NCBI GenBank assembly: GCA_910584835.1
Contig: CAJUEG010000007.1
Span: 1 to 55,378, forward strand
Length of the DNA stretch: 55,378 nt
Direction of reading: 5' to 3'
Source: an uncultured Oscillospiraceae bacterium
GTDB lineage: Bacteria; Bacillota; Clostridia; Oscillospirales; Oscillospiraceae
Shown: positions 38,648-47,190 of the stretch, piece after piece
How the letters are laid out: each line of letters opens with the position of its first letter
Position numbering within the stretch: the first letter of the stretch is position 1
Position numbers and translations under genes: made by a program
The notes under the pieces: generated by a model
Databases searched by the model: none
Seen by the model: the letters and a program-made list of their open reading frames with translations, nothing else
Told to the model about the DNA's origin: nothing

Positions 38648-38953
38648 AAAAAAAGAGACCATACCCGCATACGCGGATAAGTCTCATCGTCTCGTCGGCA
38701 CAAACTTCGCCCACTCGCTTCCGGCTTTGCCGAAAGCTCGTCCGCTCCGCTGTGCCTCCTCTCCCCGCATCGTCGAAGCAAAGTCCGCTCAATTCCGCTT
38801 CCTTGCTTCTTCTCTCCCCACGAAAGCTGAACGCCGCTTTCGCGGGGACCCCATTGCGATTGGCTGCGGGGACCCCTTATGCCCGGCCAGGCAGTCAAAC
38901 CGCCAGTATGTTGACCGGGCCGCGGCTTTCGCCGCCGACTACTCCCTTATCAG
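38648..38953 (-). promoter_or_regulatory. Probable yybP-ykoY manganese riboswitch with terminator, interrupted by a repeat
   Basis: Minus strand, in order: P1 5' arm GATAAG (38946-38951), conserved loop GGGAGTAG, stem GCGGC-GAAA-GCCGC, then GTCAACATACT and TTTGACTG (arms GTCAA/TTGAC), and CCGGGCAT. These are the hallmarks of the yybP-ykoY aptamer. Its 3' element GAGAC plus the P1 3' arm CTTATC (38676-38681) appears only after about 190 bases of repeat. The terminator hairpin (38648-38685, GAGACTTATCCGC with GCGGGTATGGTCTC, then seven T) uses the P1 3' arm in its own 5' side. Ligand binding would therefore prevent termination, an ON switch as expected for mntP. Confidence 0.72.
38688..38878 (-). 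repeat. Dispersed structured repeat family B, copy B4, two tandem units inside the mntP leader
   Basis: Unit one has hairpin CGCGAAAGC/GCTTTCG, GGGGAGAGAAG, and stem GAAGCAAG/CTTTGCTTC closing a short loop, then GACGA. Unit two has GGGGAGAGGAG, stem GGCACAG/TTTGTGCC with inner TTTCGGC/GCCGGAA, then GACGA. A dinucleotide AT lies at both ends (38686-38687 and 38879-38880), possibly a target duplication. Confidence 0.68.
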
Positions 38954-38960
38954 TGGGCGT

Positions 38961-38990
38961 ATTTTACTACTCCGCCCGCCGGTTAGTCAA
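38961..38990 (-). promoter_or_regulatory. mntP promoter
   Basis: On the minus strand TTGACT (38985-38990) and TAAAAT (38961-38966) are 18 bases apart. The predicted start is near 38953, at the 5' edge of the riboswitch. Confidence 0.7.
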
Positions 38991-39169
38991 CCACAACCTG
39001 CGAAATGCGGCTGTTTTTTCCATTTTCGAGGGGAAAAAAACTGATCTTTTGAATAAACCTTGAATTTTGTCCGGGAGCGGTTGCGTTTCCCGCCGGAAAA
39101 GTATAAGATATTGAAAGACAGAACTATGACAGCGCCCCGCCGGTTCAGGCGGGCGGACGGAGGGACCTC

Positions 39170-39871
39170 ATGAGCTACATATCTTTTGAAAATGTGAAAA
39201 AAGAGTATCGGATGGGGGAAATCACCATCAAGGCGGTGGACGGGGTGGACTTTACCGTGGACAAGGGGGAGTTCACCATCATTGTGGGCCCCTCCGGCGC
39301 GGGCAAAACCACCGTTCTCAATATGCTGGGCGGCATGGATGCCTGCTCCGGCGGCACCATCACCGTGGACGGCGCCCGGGTCAGCGACTACAACGCCAAG
39401 CAGCTCACCGCCTACCGGCGGCACGACATCGGCTTTGTGTTTCAGTTCTACAACCTGGTGCAGAACCTCACCGCCCTGGAAAACGTGGAGCTGGCCGCCC
39501 AGATCTGCCGGGACCCCCTGGACGCGAAGGACGTGCTGGTCCACGTGGGGCTGGGGGACCGGCTGGACAATTTTCCCGCCCAGCTGTCCGGCGGCGAGCA
39601 GCAGCGGGTGGCCATCGCCCGGGCCCTGGCCAAAAACCCCAAGCTGCTGCTGTGCGACGAGCCCACCGGCGCGCTGGACTACGTGACGGGCAAGGCCATT
39701 TTGAAGCTGCTCCAGGATACCTGCCGCCAGGAGGGGATGACCGTCATCGTCATCACCCACAACACCGCCCTCACCCCCATGGCGGACAAGGTCATCCACA
39801 TCAAGAGCGGCCGGGTGGCGGCGGTGGAGCGCAACGCCCACCCCACCCCCGTGGAGGAGATTGAATGGTAA
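39170..39871 (+). CDS. ABC transporter ATP-binding protein (MacB/LolD type)
   Basis: The 233-residue ATPase has Walker A GPSGAGKT (40-47), signature LSGGEQQRVAIARAL and Walker B LLLCDEPTGALD. The GALD after DEPT is typical of MacB/LolD/FtsE-type ATPases, which drive mechanotransmission rather than direct transport. The start at 39170 follows GGACGGAGGGACC. Upstream, TTGCGT and TAAGAT with a 17-base spacing (about 39085-39110) form a possible promoter. It overlaps the giant permease gene by seven bases, and the two form one complex. Confidence 0.92.
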   Translation: MSYISFENVKKEYRMGEITIKAVDGVDFTVDKGEFTIIVGPSGAGKTTVLNMLGGMDACSGGTITVDGARVSDYNAKQLTAYRRHDIGFVFQFYNLVQNLTALENVELAAQICRDPLDAKDVLVHVGLGDRLDNFPAQLSGGEQQRVAIARALAKNPKLLLCDEPTGALDYVTGKAILKLLQDTCRQEGMTVIVITHNTALTPMADKVIHIKSGRVAAVERNAHPTPVEEIEW

Positions 39872-42800
39872 CGCGGAAAAACCATCTGAACACCGACGCC
39901 ATCCGGGAGATCCGGGGCACCATGAACCGCTTTTTGTCCATTCTGGTTCTGGCGGCGCTGGCGGTGGCCTTTCTGTCCGGCCTGCGCACCGCCGCGCCGG
40001 ACATGCAGTACACCGCCGACAACTACTATGACCGCACCCATCTGATGGACGGCTATGTGCTGTCCACCCTGGGATTGACGGACGAGGACCTGGACGCCCT
40101 GGCCCAAGCGGAGGGCATCGAGGCGGTGGAGGGCTGCCGGGATCTGGACGCGGTGGCCATTGACCGCATCGTCAACGTGCGCTCCCTTCCGGAAAAGCTC
40201 AACCTGCTGGAGATAAAGGAGGGCCGCCTGCCCCAGGCGGCCGATGAGTGCGTCACCGAGAATCTGCTGCTGGTGAAGCTGGGCCTCCAGGTGGGGGACA
40301 CGCTGGAGTTCACCCTGGAGGAGGACAGCGAGGGGGACCTGGCGCGCACCGCCTATACCATCGTGGGAACGGTCAATTCCCCGCTATACGTGGGGCTGGA
40401 CCGGGGGACCTCCTCCCTGGGCAGCGGTTCGGTGGACGCCTTTGTCTATGTGCCGGGGGAAAACTTCACCTTTGAGCATTACACCTGCGCCTACTTCACC
40501 GGGGAGGGCCTGGCCGCCCTGAACTCCTACGGGGACGAGTACGAGGACAAAATCGACGCGCTGGTGGACAGCCTGGACACCCTGGCCGAGGAGCGCTCAC
40601 AGGCCCGGTACGACTCCCTCATCGGGGATGCCCAGGCGGAGCTGGACGACGCCCGGAAGGAGTTCGAGGACGCCAAGGCGGACGCGGAGAAGGAGCTGGC
40701 CGACGCCCGGCAGGAGCTCCAGGACGCCCGGCAGGAGCTGGACGACGGCTGGGCGGACTACCGCGACGGGGAGGACACCCTGGAGCGGGAGACCGCCGAC
40801 GCCCAGAAAAAGCTGGACGACGCCCTGGCCGAGCTGCGGCAGGGCGAGGCCGACCTGGCCGACGGGCGGCTGGAGTACGAAAACGGGCTGGCCGAATATG
40901 AGGACGGCAAAAAGAAGTATGAGGACGGCCTGGCGGAATACGAGGACGGCAAAAAGAAATATGAGAACGCCCTGAAGAAGTTCGAGGACGGAAAGAAGAA
41001 GTATGAGGACGGCCGTCAGGAATATGAAGACGGGCTGGCCCAGTACAAGCGGGGCTTGGCGAAATATCAGAGCGGGCAAAGCGAGCTGTCGGCCGGCTGG
41101 GCCCAGTACAACCAGGGGAAGGCCCAGCTGGAGAAGCAGGCGGCTGACGCCGAGGCCGCGGCCCGTGCAAAAATGGCGGAGCTGACGCGGCAACTCGCAG
41201 CCAACGAGATAACCAAGGCGGAGTTTGACGCGGCGGTAGCCCAGATGGAGGAGGAAGCAAAAGCCGGCCAGGCGCAGCTGGAAGCGGCCAGGGCCCAGCT
41301 TGACGCGGCCAAGCGGGAGCTTGACGCCGGGGAGGCGGCGCTGGACGACGCCGGCCAAGAGTTGGGCGCGGCCCAGGCGGAACTGGATGAAGCCAAGGCA
41401 GAATTGGACGGCGCCAAGGCGGAGCTGGACCAAGGCCAAAAAGAACTGGACGACGCCAAGGCGGAGCTGGACGAGGCCGCGCAGGAGCTGGCGGACGCCA
41501 AAGCCGAACTGGACGACGCCAAAAAGGAGCTGGACGACGCCCTGGCTGAGCTGAGGCAGGCGGAGATTGACCTTCAGGACGGCTGGGACGAGTATAACAA
41601 GGGCGTGCGGGAGCTTCGGGACGCCCGGAGAGACGGCCGGCAGGAGCTGGACGACGCCCTGGCCGAGCTCAACGACGGCGAGAAGGAATACGCCGACGGG
41701 CTGGCGGAATACGAGGACGGCAAAAAAGAGGCGGACGAGGAGATCGCCGACGCCCAGAAAAAGCTGGACGACGCCCAGGACGAGCTGGACGACGTGGAGG
41801 AGTGCGAGTGGTACGTCCTCAGCCGGTTCACCAACGCGGGCATCGTGGGCTACTCCCAGGACTCCGACCGGGTGAGCAACCTGGCCAACGTGTTCCCGGT
41901 GATTTTCTTCCTGGTGGCGGCGCTGGCCTGCCTGACCACCATGACCCGGATGGTGGAGGAGCAGCGCACTCAGATCGGCTCGCTCAAGGCCATGGGCTTC
42001 TCCCGCCTTGCCATATCCAAAAAGTACATCGGCTACGCCTTCTCCGCCAGCCTGGTGGGCGGGATTTTAGGGCTGGCCCTGGGATGCACCCTCATCCCCC
42101 TGGTCATCGCCAACGCCTTCAACATCATGTACGCCATCCCTGCCCTGGAGTTCAAGCCCCAGCTGGGGCTGTACTTCGGCGCGGTGCTGGCGGCGGTGGC
42201 GTGCACCACCGGGGCGGCGCTGTGGGCCTGCCTGTCCACGCTGATGGCCACCCCCGCCAACCTGATGCGCCCCCGGGCACCCAAGGCGGGCAAGCGGGTG
42301 TTTTTGGAGTACATCCGCCCCCTCTGGAGGCGGCTCACCTTCACCTGGAAGGTGACCATGCGCAACCTGTTCCGCTACCAGCGGCGGTTCTGGATGACGG
42401 TGATCGGCATCGGCGGCTGCACCGCCCTTATCGTCACCGGCTTCGGGCTCCACGAGTCCATCTTCTCCATTCTGGACCAGCAGTTTGACCACGTGTTCCT
42501 CTACGACGCCACCCTGGGCCTGAACAAGCACGCCGGGGAGGACAAGCTGGCCGAGGTGGAGCGGTATCTCGACGGCAGCCCCTGGGTGGAGGACTATCTG
42601 CTCACCAGCTCCACCGCCCTGGAGGCGTCCTCCGACGGCCCGGCGCAGAACGTCTACCTGTTCGCCGTGGACGACCAGGAGCGCTTCAATCAGTTCATCC
42701 GGCTGGGCCACCGCCTGGACGACGAGCCGGTGGTGCTGCCGGAGGACGGCGTGGTCATCACGGAGAAGCTGTCCGAGCTGCTGGAGGTGCCGGTGGGCGG

Positions 42801-43479
42801 CACCATCATCCTGGACGACGACGGCAGGCGGGTGGAGGCCCGGGTGGACGACATCGCGGAGAACTACGTCTCCCACTATGTCTATCTGTCCGACGCCTGC
42901 TACCGGACGCTGTTCGGCGAGGAGGCGGAGCGCAACGAGATGCTGCTGCGCTACGCCGATGGCGCTGGCGAGGCGGAGTCGGACACCGTGTCCGCCGATC
43001 TGATGGCCATGAACGGGGTGGACTCCTACTCCTACATCGCCACTCTGCGGGACAATTTCACCGACAGCATGGAGGCTATCGACTACGCCGTGGTCATCAT
43101 CATCACCGCCGCCGCGGCCCTGGCCTTCGTGGTGCTCTACAACCTGACCAACATCAACATCACCGAACGGGTGCGGGAGCTGGCCACCTTGAAGGTGCTG
43201 GGCTTCTTCGACCGGGAGGTCACCGCCTACGTCTACCGGGAAAACCTGTTCCTCACCCTGTTCGGCATCGTGCTGGGCCTGGTGATGGGCCGGTTCCTCC
43301 ACGCATGGATGGTGCTGACGGTGGAGGTGGAGATGGTCATGTTCGGCCGGACGGCGCCCCCCTACGCCTATTGGCTGGCGGCGGGGCTGACGGTGGTGTT
43401 CTCCATCGCGGTAAATATCGCCGCCCATTACAAACTGAAAAAGGTGGACATGGTGGAGAGCCTGAAAACGGTGGAATAA
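39865..43479 (+). CDS. FtsX/MacB-family ABC permease with a giant coiled-coil insert, 1204 aa
   Basis: The layout is TM1 (about residues 22-40), an extracytoplasmic MacB-like region to about 250, a coiled coil of about 395 residues (250-645), then an FtsX core with three helices (about 670-800), a fourth helix near 850, a second extracytoplasmic region and three final helices (about 1070-1195). The coiled coil consists of near-perfect repeats of ELDDAKAELDDA and YEDGLAEYEDGKKKY types, very rich in Asp, Glu, Ala and Lys. Such long inserts occur in Firmicute and actinobacterial FtsX-like permeases and could reach through the thick cell wall. The substrate is unknown. It converges on DUF1576. 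Confidence 0.9.
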   Translation: MVTRKNHLNTDAIREIRGTMNRFLSILVLAALAVAFLSGLRTAAPDMQYTADNYYDRTHLMDGYVLSTLGLTDEDLDALAQAEGIEAVEGCRDLDAVAIDRIVNVRSLPEKLNLLEIKEGRLPQAADECVTENLLLVKLGLQVGDTLEFTLEEDSEGDLARTAYTIVGTVNSPLYVGLDRGTSSLGSGSVDAFVYVPGENFTFEHYTCAYFTGEGLAALNSYGDEYEDKIDALVDSLDTLAEERSQARYDSLIGDAQAELDDARKEFEDAKADAEKELADARQELQDARQELDDGWADYRDGEDTLERETADAQKKLDDALAELRQGEADLADGRLEYENGLAEYEDGKKKYEDGLAEYEDGKKKYENALKKFEDGKKKYEDGRQEYEDGLAQYKRGLAKYQSGQSELSAGWAQYNQGKAQLEKQAADAEAAARAKMAELTRQLAANEITKAEFDAAVAQMEEEAKAGQAQLEAARAQLDAAKRELDAGEAALDDAGQELGAAQAELDEAKAELDGAKAELDQGQKELDDAKAELDEAAQELADAKAELDDAKKELDDALAELRQAEIDLQDGWDEYNKGVRELRDARRDGRQELDDALAELNDGEKEYADGLAEYEDGKKEADEEIADAQKKLDDAQDELDDVEECEWYVLSRFTNAGIVGYSQDSDRVSNLANVFPVIFFLVAALACLTTMTRMVEEQRTQIGSLKAMGFSRLAISKKYIGYAFSASLVGGILGLALGCTLIPLVIANAFNIMYAIPALEFKPQLGLYFGAVLAAVACTTGAALWACLSTLMATPANLMRPRAPKAGKRVFLEYIRPLWRRLTFTWKVTMRNLFRYQRRFWMTVIGIGGCTALIVTGFGLHESIFSILDQQFDHVFLYDATLGLNKHAGEDKLAEVERYLDGSPWVEDYLLTSSTALEASSDGPAQNVYLFAVDDQERFNQFIRLGHRLDDEPVVLPEDGVVITEKLSELLEVPVGGTIILDDDGRRVEARVDDIAENYVSHYVYLSDACYRTLFGEEAERNEMLLRYADGAGEAESDTVSADLMAMNGVDSYSYIATLRDNFTDSMEAIDYAVVIIITAAAALAFVVLYNLTNINITERVRELATLKVLGFFDREVTAYVYRENLFLTLFGIVLGLVMGRFLHAWMVLTVEVEMVMFGRTAPPYAYWLAAGLTVVFSIAVNIAAHYKLKKVDMVESLKTVE

Positions 43480-43504
43480 TCCGTCTTCCCTCCCCGTTCG
43501 CAAA

Positions 43505-43535
43505 AAGAGCAGCCCCGCGGCGCGGGGCTGCTCTT
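43505..43535. terminator. Bidirectional terminator between the MacB-like permease and the DUF1576 gene
   Basis: AAGAGCAGCCCCGCG and CGCGGGGCTGCTCTT form a 15-bp stem with a one-base loop. Its sequence is nearly the same as the terminator at 37237-37270. Confidence 0.88.
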
Positions 43536-43539
43536 CCGT

Positions 43540-44877
43540 CTATGGGGCGGCGTCCTCATCCCTGCCGGGCAGCTGTTCCGGCGGCTGCGGGTCGTCCTGG
43601 GCGAATATGGCGAACAGGTCCTCCTCCATGAGCACCGGGCGGCGGCGCTTCACCAGCGCAGTGAGGATGGGGTAGAGCACGATGGCCACCAGCCCCCCGG
43701 AGAAGCCGTTGTTGTACAGGTTCATCCCCTCCAGCGGAAGCCCGGCCTGGAGCACCACCGAGGAGTGAATCAGCCCCGCCAGCACCCCGAAGGGCCAGCC
43801 GAACACCCCCGCGAAGGGGGCCAGTGTGGTGCCGAACAGGCCCGCCAGCTGCAGACCGCTGTTGTTCACGTCCACGTGGTTGAGCAGGCTGCCCAGCAGC
43901 ACCCCCGCCATGACGGGGACGATATTGAAGGCGTGCTTGCCGTAGCCGGAGAAGCCGATGATGGTGAAGATGGCGCCGATGGTGGCCCCGTTGAGGTCGC
44001 CGCCGGTGAACACGACATACCCGGTGGCGATCAGGCCGTTCACCCCCATATTCACCAGCACCGGGCCAGGGCTGAAGGTGCGCACGTAATCGCTGGGCGC
44101 CCGGCCGGAGGTATGCAGCAGCATCCAGTACTTTTTCAGCACCGGCCTGGGCCCCCGTGCCAGCCCCGCCAGGATGAACGCGGCGCACACCGCCGCCAGC
44201 GCCGTCCCCAGCAGCGGGTTATTGCCCCTGGACCAGTAGTGGGCCGCGGCGGGGGCCAGGCCGAAGGCCTTGAAGGCGGGCACCATCATCATGGCCACCA
44301 GCCCGCAGGAGAACCCCAGGCTGTACAGGTTCATCCCGTTCTGCACCCGGTGGGCGTGCTCCGCCACGGGGGGCATCACAAAGCCGATGAGCAGTCCCGC
44401 CGCCACCCCCAGCCAGGGGTGGAACCGCACCGCCATAAAGCTCACCACCGGCGACAGGGCGGTGGTCCGCAGCGCCACATTTACGTGGCGGGAGAGCTTT
44501 TCCTTCTGCATCAGCGCATACAGCGCCGTTCCCGCCAGGATAGGCCAGATGTTGGCGATGTTCTTGCCGAACAGGGCGAAGCCGGACATCAGGCCGATGG
44601 TGACCATGGTGGCCCCGTTGGGCGTTTCATCCAGCAGCCAGAGGATCGCCACACTGATGAGGGTCACCAGCCCCGCGTTGACAAAGGCCGCCCCCATCCC
44701 CGCCACGGCGATGTAGTCGGTGATGAGCACATCCTCCATGGTGACGATGGTATACAGGCCGGACAAAATCCGCTCCGGCGGCTCCTGGCACAGCCCGAAC
44801 AGGATCAGCGCCAGACCAAGCAGGGCGGAGACGGGCATCAAGGCGCCGTTGCGCCGGCGGGCGGTCAGTTGGCTCAT
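43540..44877 (-). CDS. DUF1576 multi-pass membrane protein
   Basis: This 445-residue protein has about 12 hydrophobic segments in two related halves. The phrases GMNLYSLGFSCGLVAMMM and GMNLYNNGFSGGLVAIVL mark the ends of each half, showing internal duplication. The pattern matches DUF1576 of Firmicutes, a family of unknown transport-like function. The short C-terminal tail is acidic and Pro-rich (DDPQPPEQLPGRDED). No partner gene lies beside it. The start at 44877 follows AAAGAGAGGA. The duplicated fold suggests a symmetric transporter, which is an inference. Confidence 0.85.
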   Translation of the reverse strand: MSQLTARRRNGALMPVSALLGLALILFGLCQEPPERILSGLYTIVTMEDVLITDYIAVAGMGAAFVNAGLVTLISVAILWLLDETPNGATMVTIGLMSGFALFGKNIANIWPILAGTALYALMQKEKLSRHVNVALRTTALSPVVSFMAVRFHPWLGVAAGLLIGFVMPPVAEHAHRVQNGMNLYSLGFSCGLVAMMMVPAFKAFGLAPAAAHYWSRGNNPLLGTALAAVCAAFILAGLARGPRPVLKKYWMLLHTSGRAPSDYVRTFSPGPVLVNMGVNGLIATGYVVFTGGDLNGATIGAIFTIIGFSGYGKHAFNIVPVMAGVLLGSLLNHVDVNNSGLQLAGLFGTTLAPFAGVFGWPFGVLAGLIHSSVVLQAGLPLEGMNLYNNGFSGGLVAIVLYPILTALVKRRRPVLMEEDLFAIFAQDDPQPPEQLPGRDEDAAP

Positions 44878-44920
44878 GGGCGGTCCTCTCTTTCTTTGTC
44901 AGCGTGTCCTGAAAACCGGC

Positions 44921-45424
44921 TCAGAATCCCACCAGCGGGGCCTCCCCGGTGTCCTCGCCTGGCTCAATGGCCCGGATCACAATGTCGTAGCTGCAGCTGT
45001 CGTTGACCACCACCGTCACCCGGTCCCCCACCCGGCGGCCCAGCACCGCCCTGCCCACCGGGGACTCCTTGCTGATGCGGTTTTTCAGCGCGTCCTGCCG
45101 CATGGTGGTGACGATCTGACAGGTGACCTCCTCGTCGTCCTCCTCCACATAGAAGGTCACCTTGTCATACAGCCCCACCGTACCGTCCTTGCCCTCTTCG
45201 GAGATGATCACCGCCGTCTTGATCATATTCTCCAGGTAGCGGCACCGGCTGTCGTTTCGGTTTTTGTCCCGCTTGGCGGCCTTGTATTCAAAATTTTCGC
45301 TCAGGTCTCCAAAGGCCCGGGCGGTCTTCACGTCCTCGATGAGCTTGGGTCGCAGCACGCCGCGGCGGTACTCCAGCTCCTGGCGCATCAGTTCAATATC
45401 CTTTTGGGTCAGCTCGTTGTGCAC
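44921..45424 (-). CDS. GreA/GreB-family transcription elongation factor
   Basis: The 167-residue protein has the N-terminal coiled coil with the acidic tip: FGDLSENFEYKAAKRDK, where Asp and Glu act in the RNA polymerase secondary channel. The C-terminal FKBP-like domain includes SPVGRAVLGRRVGDRV. GreA proteins rescue backtracked polymerase by stimulating transcript cleavage. At the tip, NFEY replaces the usual NAEY, and the coiled-coil extension RNDSRCRYLENMI is slightly unusual, so this may be a paralogue rather than the main GreA. Promoter at 45447-45475. The start at 45424 follows AAGGAGGG. Confidence 0.9.
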   Translation of the reverse strand: MHNELTQKDIELMRQELEYRRGVLRPKLIEDVKTARAFGDLSENFEYKAAKRDKNRNDSRCRYLENMIKTAVIISEEGKDGTVGLYDKVTFYVEEDDEEVTCQIVTTMRQDALKNRISKESPVGRAVLGRRVGDRVTVVVNDSCSYDIVIRAIEPGEDTGEAPLVGF

Positions 45425-45446
45425 GGAAATCCCTCCTTACCGTGTT

Positions 45447-45475
45447 AGTTTGACACAATTTCGTCCCGCCGTCAA
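45447..45475 (-). promoter_or_regulatory. Promoter of the GreA-family gene
   Basis: On the minus strand TTGACG (45470-45475) and CAAACT (45447-45452) are 17 bases apart. The rest of the gap to 45635 shows no clear promoter for trxB. Confidence 0.55.
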
Positions 45476-45635
45476 GTGCGGTCAAAAAATATGTGCGCCC
45501 GCCCCGGCGGGCATCGCCGAAACGACGTCAAGCCCGTCAAAAAAGCGCCCTCCAAGCGGCGGGAGAAAACCGGCGCCTGTACCGCCGGGAAAACGGGGCA
45601 TACTGAGCACAGCTGCAAAAAAGGAGGCGCAAGTC

Positions 45636-46598
45636 ATGGCAAATCTCAGCGGAGGCGAAGCCGTTTCCCCCGAACACATTTACGATATGGTCATTGTAGG
45701 CGGCGGCCCGGGCGGCTATACCGCGGCGCTCTACGCCGCCAGGGCCGGACTGGACGCCGTGGTGCTGGAGCGGCTGGCCGCGGGCGGGCAGATTGCCCTC
45801 ACCCAACGGGTGGACAACTACCCCGGCTTTGACCAGGGGATCGACGGCTATGCGCTGGGGGAGAACATGCGCTCAGGCGCCCAGCGCTTCGGCGCCAAGA
45901 CCCGGATGGCGGAGGCAAAGTCCCTCACCCTGAGCGGCGCGGTCAAGCGGGTGGACACCGGGGAGGGGCCCCTGCTGGGCAGAACCGTCGTCCTGGCCAC
46001 CGGGGCCGTCCCCCGGGAGCTGGGCATCCCCGGGGAGCGGGAGCTGGCGGGACAGGGCGTGCATTACTGCGCCGCCTGCGACGGAATGTTTTACCGGGAC
46101 AAAACGGCGGCGGTGGTAGGGGGCGGCAGCAGCGCCGCGGAGGACGCGCTGCTCCTGTCCCGGGTGTGCCGCCGGGTGGTCCTGATCCACCGGCGGGATA
46201 CCCTCCGGGCGGAAAAGGTCTACCACGCCCCCCTGATGGAGGCGGACAACGTGGAGTTCTGCTGGGACAGCGAGGTGGCGGAGCTGCTCCGCGGGGAGCG
46301 GCTGCAGGGGGTGCGGCTGCGGAACGTCAAAACCGGGGAGGCGCGCACGGTGGGCTGCGACGGCCTGTTTGTCAGCATCGGCAGAAAGCCGGCGTCCGAA
46401 CTGGCCCGGGGGCAGCTCCGTCTGGACCCCGGGGGCTATATCCTGGCCGACGAGTCCACCCGGACGGACATCCCCGGCGTATTCGCGGTGGGCGACGTGC
46501 GCACCAAGGCCCTGCGGCAGATCATAACCGCGGCGGCCGACGGCGCGGCGGCCGTCCACTACGCCCAGGAGTATCTGGCGCAGGGCGGCCCCTCTTGA
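45636..46598 (+). CDS. Thioredoxin reductase-like FAD/NAD(P)-dependent oxidoreductase
   Basis: The 320-residue enzyme has the FAD-binding motif VIVGGGPGGYTAAL (19-32), GGQIALTQRVDNYPGF, the redox-active CAAC (Cys145 to Cys148) in HYCAACDGMF, an NAD(P)-binding VVGGGSSAAEDALLL, and the FAD-closing IPGVFAVGDVR. Size and order fit TrxB. The active site is CAAC rather than the classical CATC. The nucleotide-binding second strand reads LIHRRDTLRA, with Arg residues that favour NADPH. The start at 45636 follows AAAGGAGG. No thioredoxin gene is adjacent. Confidence 0.9.
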   Translation: MANLSGGEAVSPEHIYDMVIVGGGPGGYTAALYAARAGLDAVVLERLAAGGQIALTQRVDNYPGFDQGIDGYALGENMRSGAQRFGAKTRMAEAKSLTLSGAVKRVDTGEGPLLGRTVVLATGAVPRELGIPGERELAGQGVHYCAACDGMFYRDKTAAVVGGGSSAAEDALLLSRVCRRVVLIHRRDTLRAEKVYHAPLMEADNVEFCWDSEVAELLRGERLQGVRLRNVKTGEARTVGCDGLFVSIGRKPASELARGQLRLDPGGYILADESTRTDIPGVFAVGDVRTKALRQIITAAADGAAAVHYAQEYLAQGGPS

Positions 46599-46706
46599 AA
46601 AGTGCGCCGGGACCGAAACCCACGGGCTTTATCATTGGAAAAAATGAAACGGAAGGCAGCCCGCGCCGCCTCCCGGCATTGGGAACCCTCGCAAGCCGCA
46701 AAGAGC

Positions 46707-46735
46707 AGCGCCGCCGGGCTGGGCCCGGCGGCGCT
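46707..46735 (-). terminator. Hairpin terminator after the small membrane protein behind the GH3 gene
   Basis: AGCGCCGCCGGGC and GCCCGGCGGCGCT form a 13-bp stem with a three-base loop. GCTCTTTG follows on the minus strand. It separates convergent genes. Confidence 0.7.
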
Positions 46736-46758
46736 GGCATTTCCTCTCAGTTTGTCTC

Positions 46759-47190
46759 TTACGCTTCCTTCACGGACTTCATGAAGCCGCTGGCCACCAG
46801 CAGCACGCAGCCCACCAGCAGGCAGGCCCAGGCGGCCACGGAGACATAGAACACGCTCCAGCCCGCCTCGTTGCCGGCGTTGAAGGAAAACAGGCCGGCC
46901 ACCAGCATCACCCGCTGCCCCACGGCGGCGCCGAAGGTGTAGCAGTACAGGGCGATGGCGCCCAGGATGGAGGCGCTGCCCAGCAGGTCGAAATTGCCCC
47001 AGCGGGAGGGGGCGAAGATGGCCAGGACGCACAGCGCCGCGCCCACAAAGCCCGCTGCCGCGATCATCCCGGTATTGGCCAGCGGGTTATCCACGCTGAC
47101 CATGCCGCTGACGATGGTGAGGATGGTGCCCGCCAGGCCCAGGAGGGCGGCCAGGGCGGTCAGATAACCGCCGATGCTCAGTTTCTTCAT
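46759..47190 (-). CDS. Small membrane protein, 143 aa, coupled to the GH3 gene
   Basis: Four hydrophobic segments are visible: GGYLTALAALLGLAGTILTIV, MIAAAGFVGAALCVLAIF, LLGSASILGAIALYCYTFG and SVFYVSVAAWACLLVGCVLLV. The ATG overlaps the GH3 stop (ATAATGAAG), with GGAGGAAAGG before it, so translation is coupled. Loops are short, with a VSVDNPLANT external stretch. I know no family with certainty; similar four-helix proteins follow GH3 genes in related bacteria, as I recall. It may anchor or assist the membrane-bound GH3 enzyme. Confidence 0.75.
   Translation of the reverse strand: MKKLSIGGYLTALAALLGLAGTILTIVSGMVSVDNPLANTGMIAAAGFVGAALCVLAIFAPSRWGNFDLLGSASILGAIALYCYTFGAAVGQRVMLVAGLFSFNAGNEAGWSVFYVSVAAWACLLVGCVLLVASGFMKSVKEA

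Noticed and set aside
40619..41810. Possible CRISPR array or intergenic tandem repeat
   Set aside because: The repeats keep one reading frame and encode a coiled coil. There are no constant-length spacers and no cas genes.
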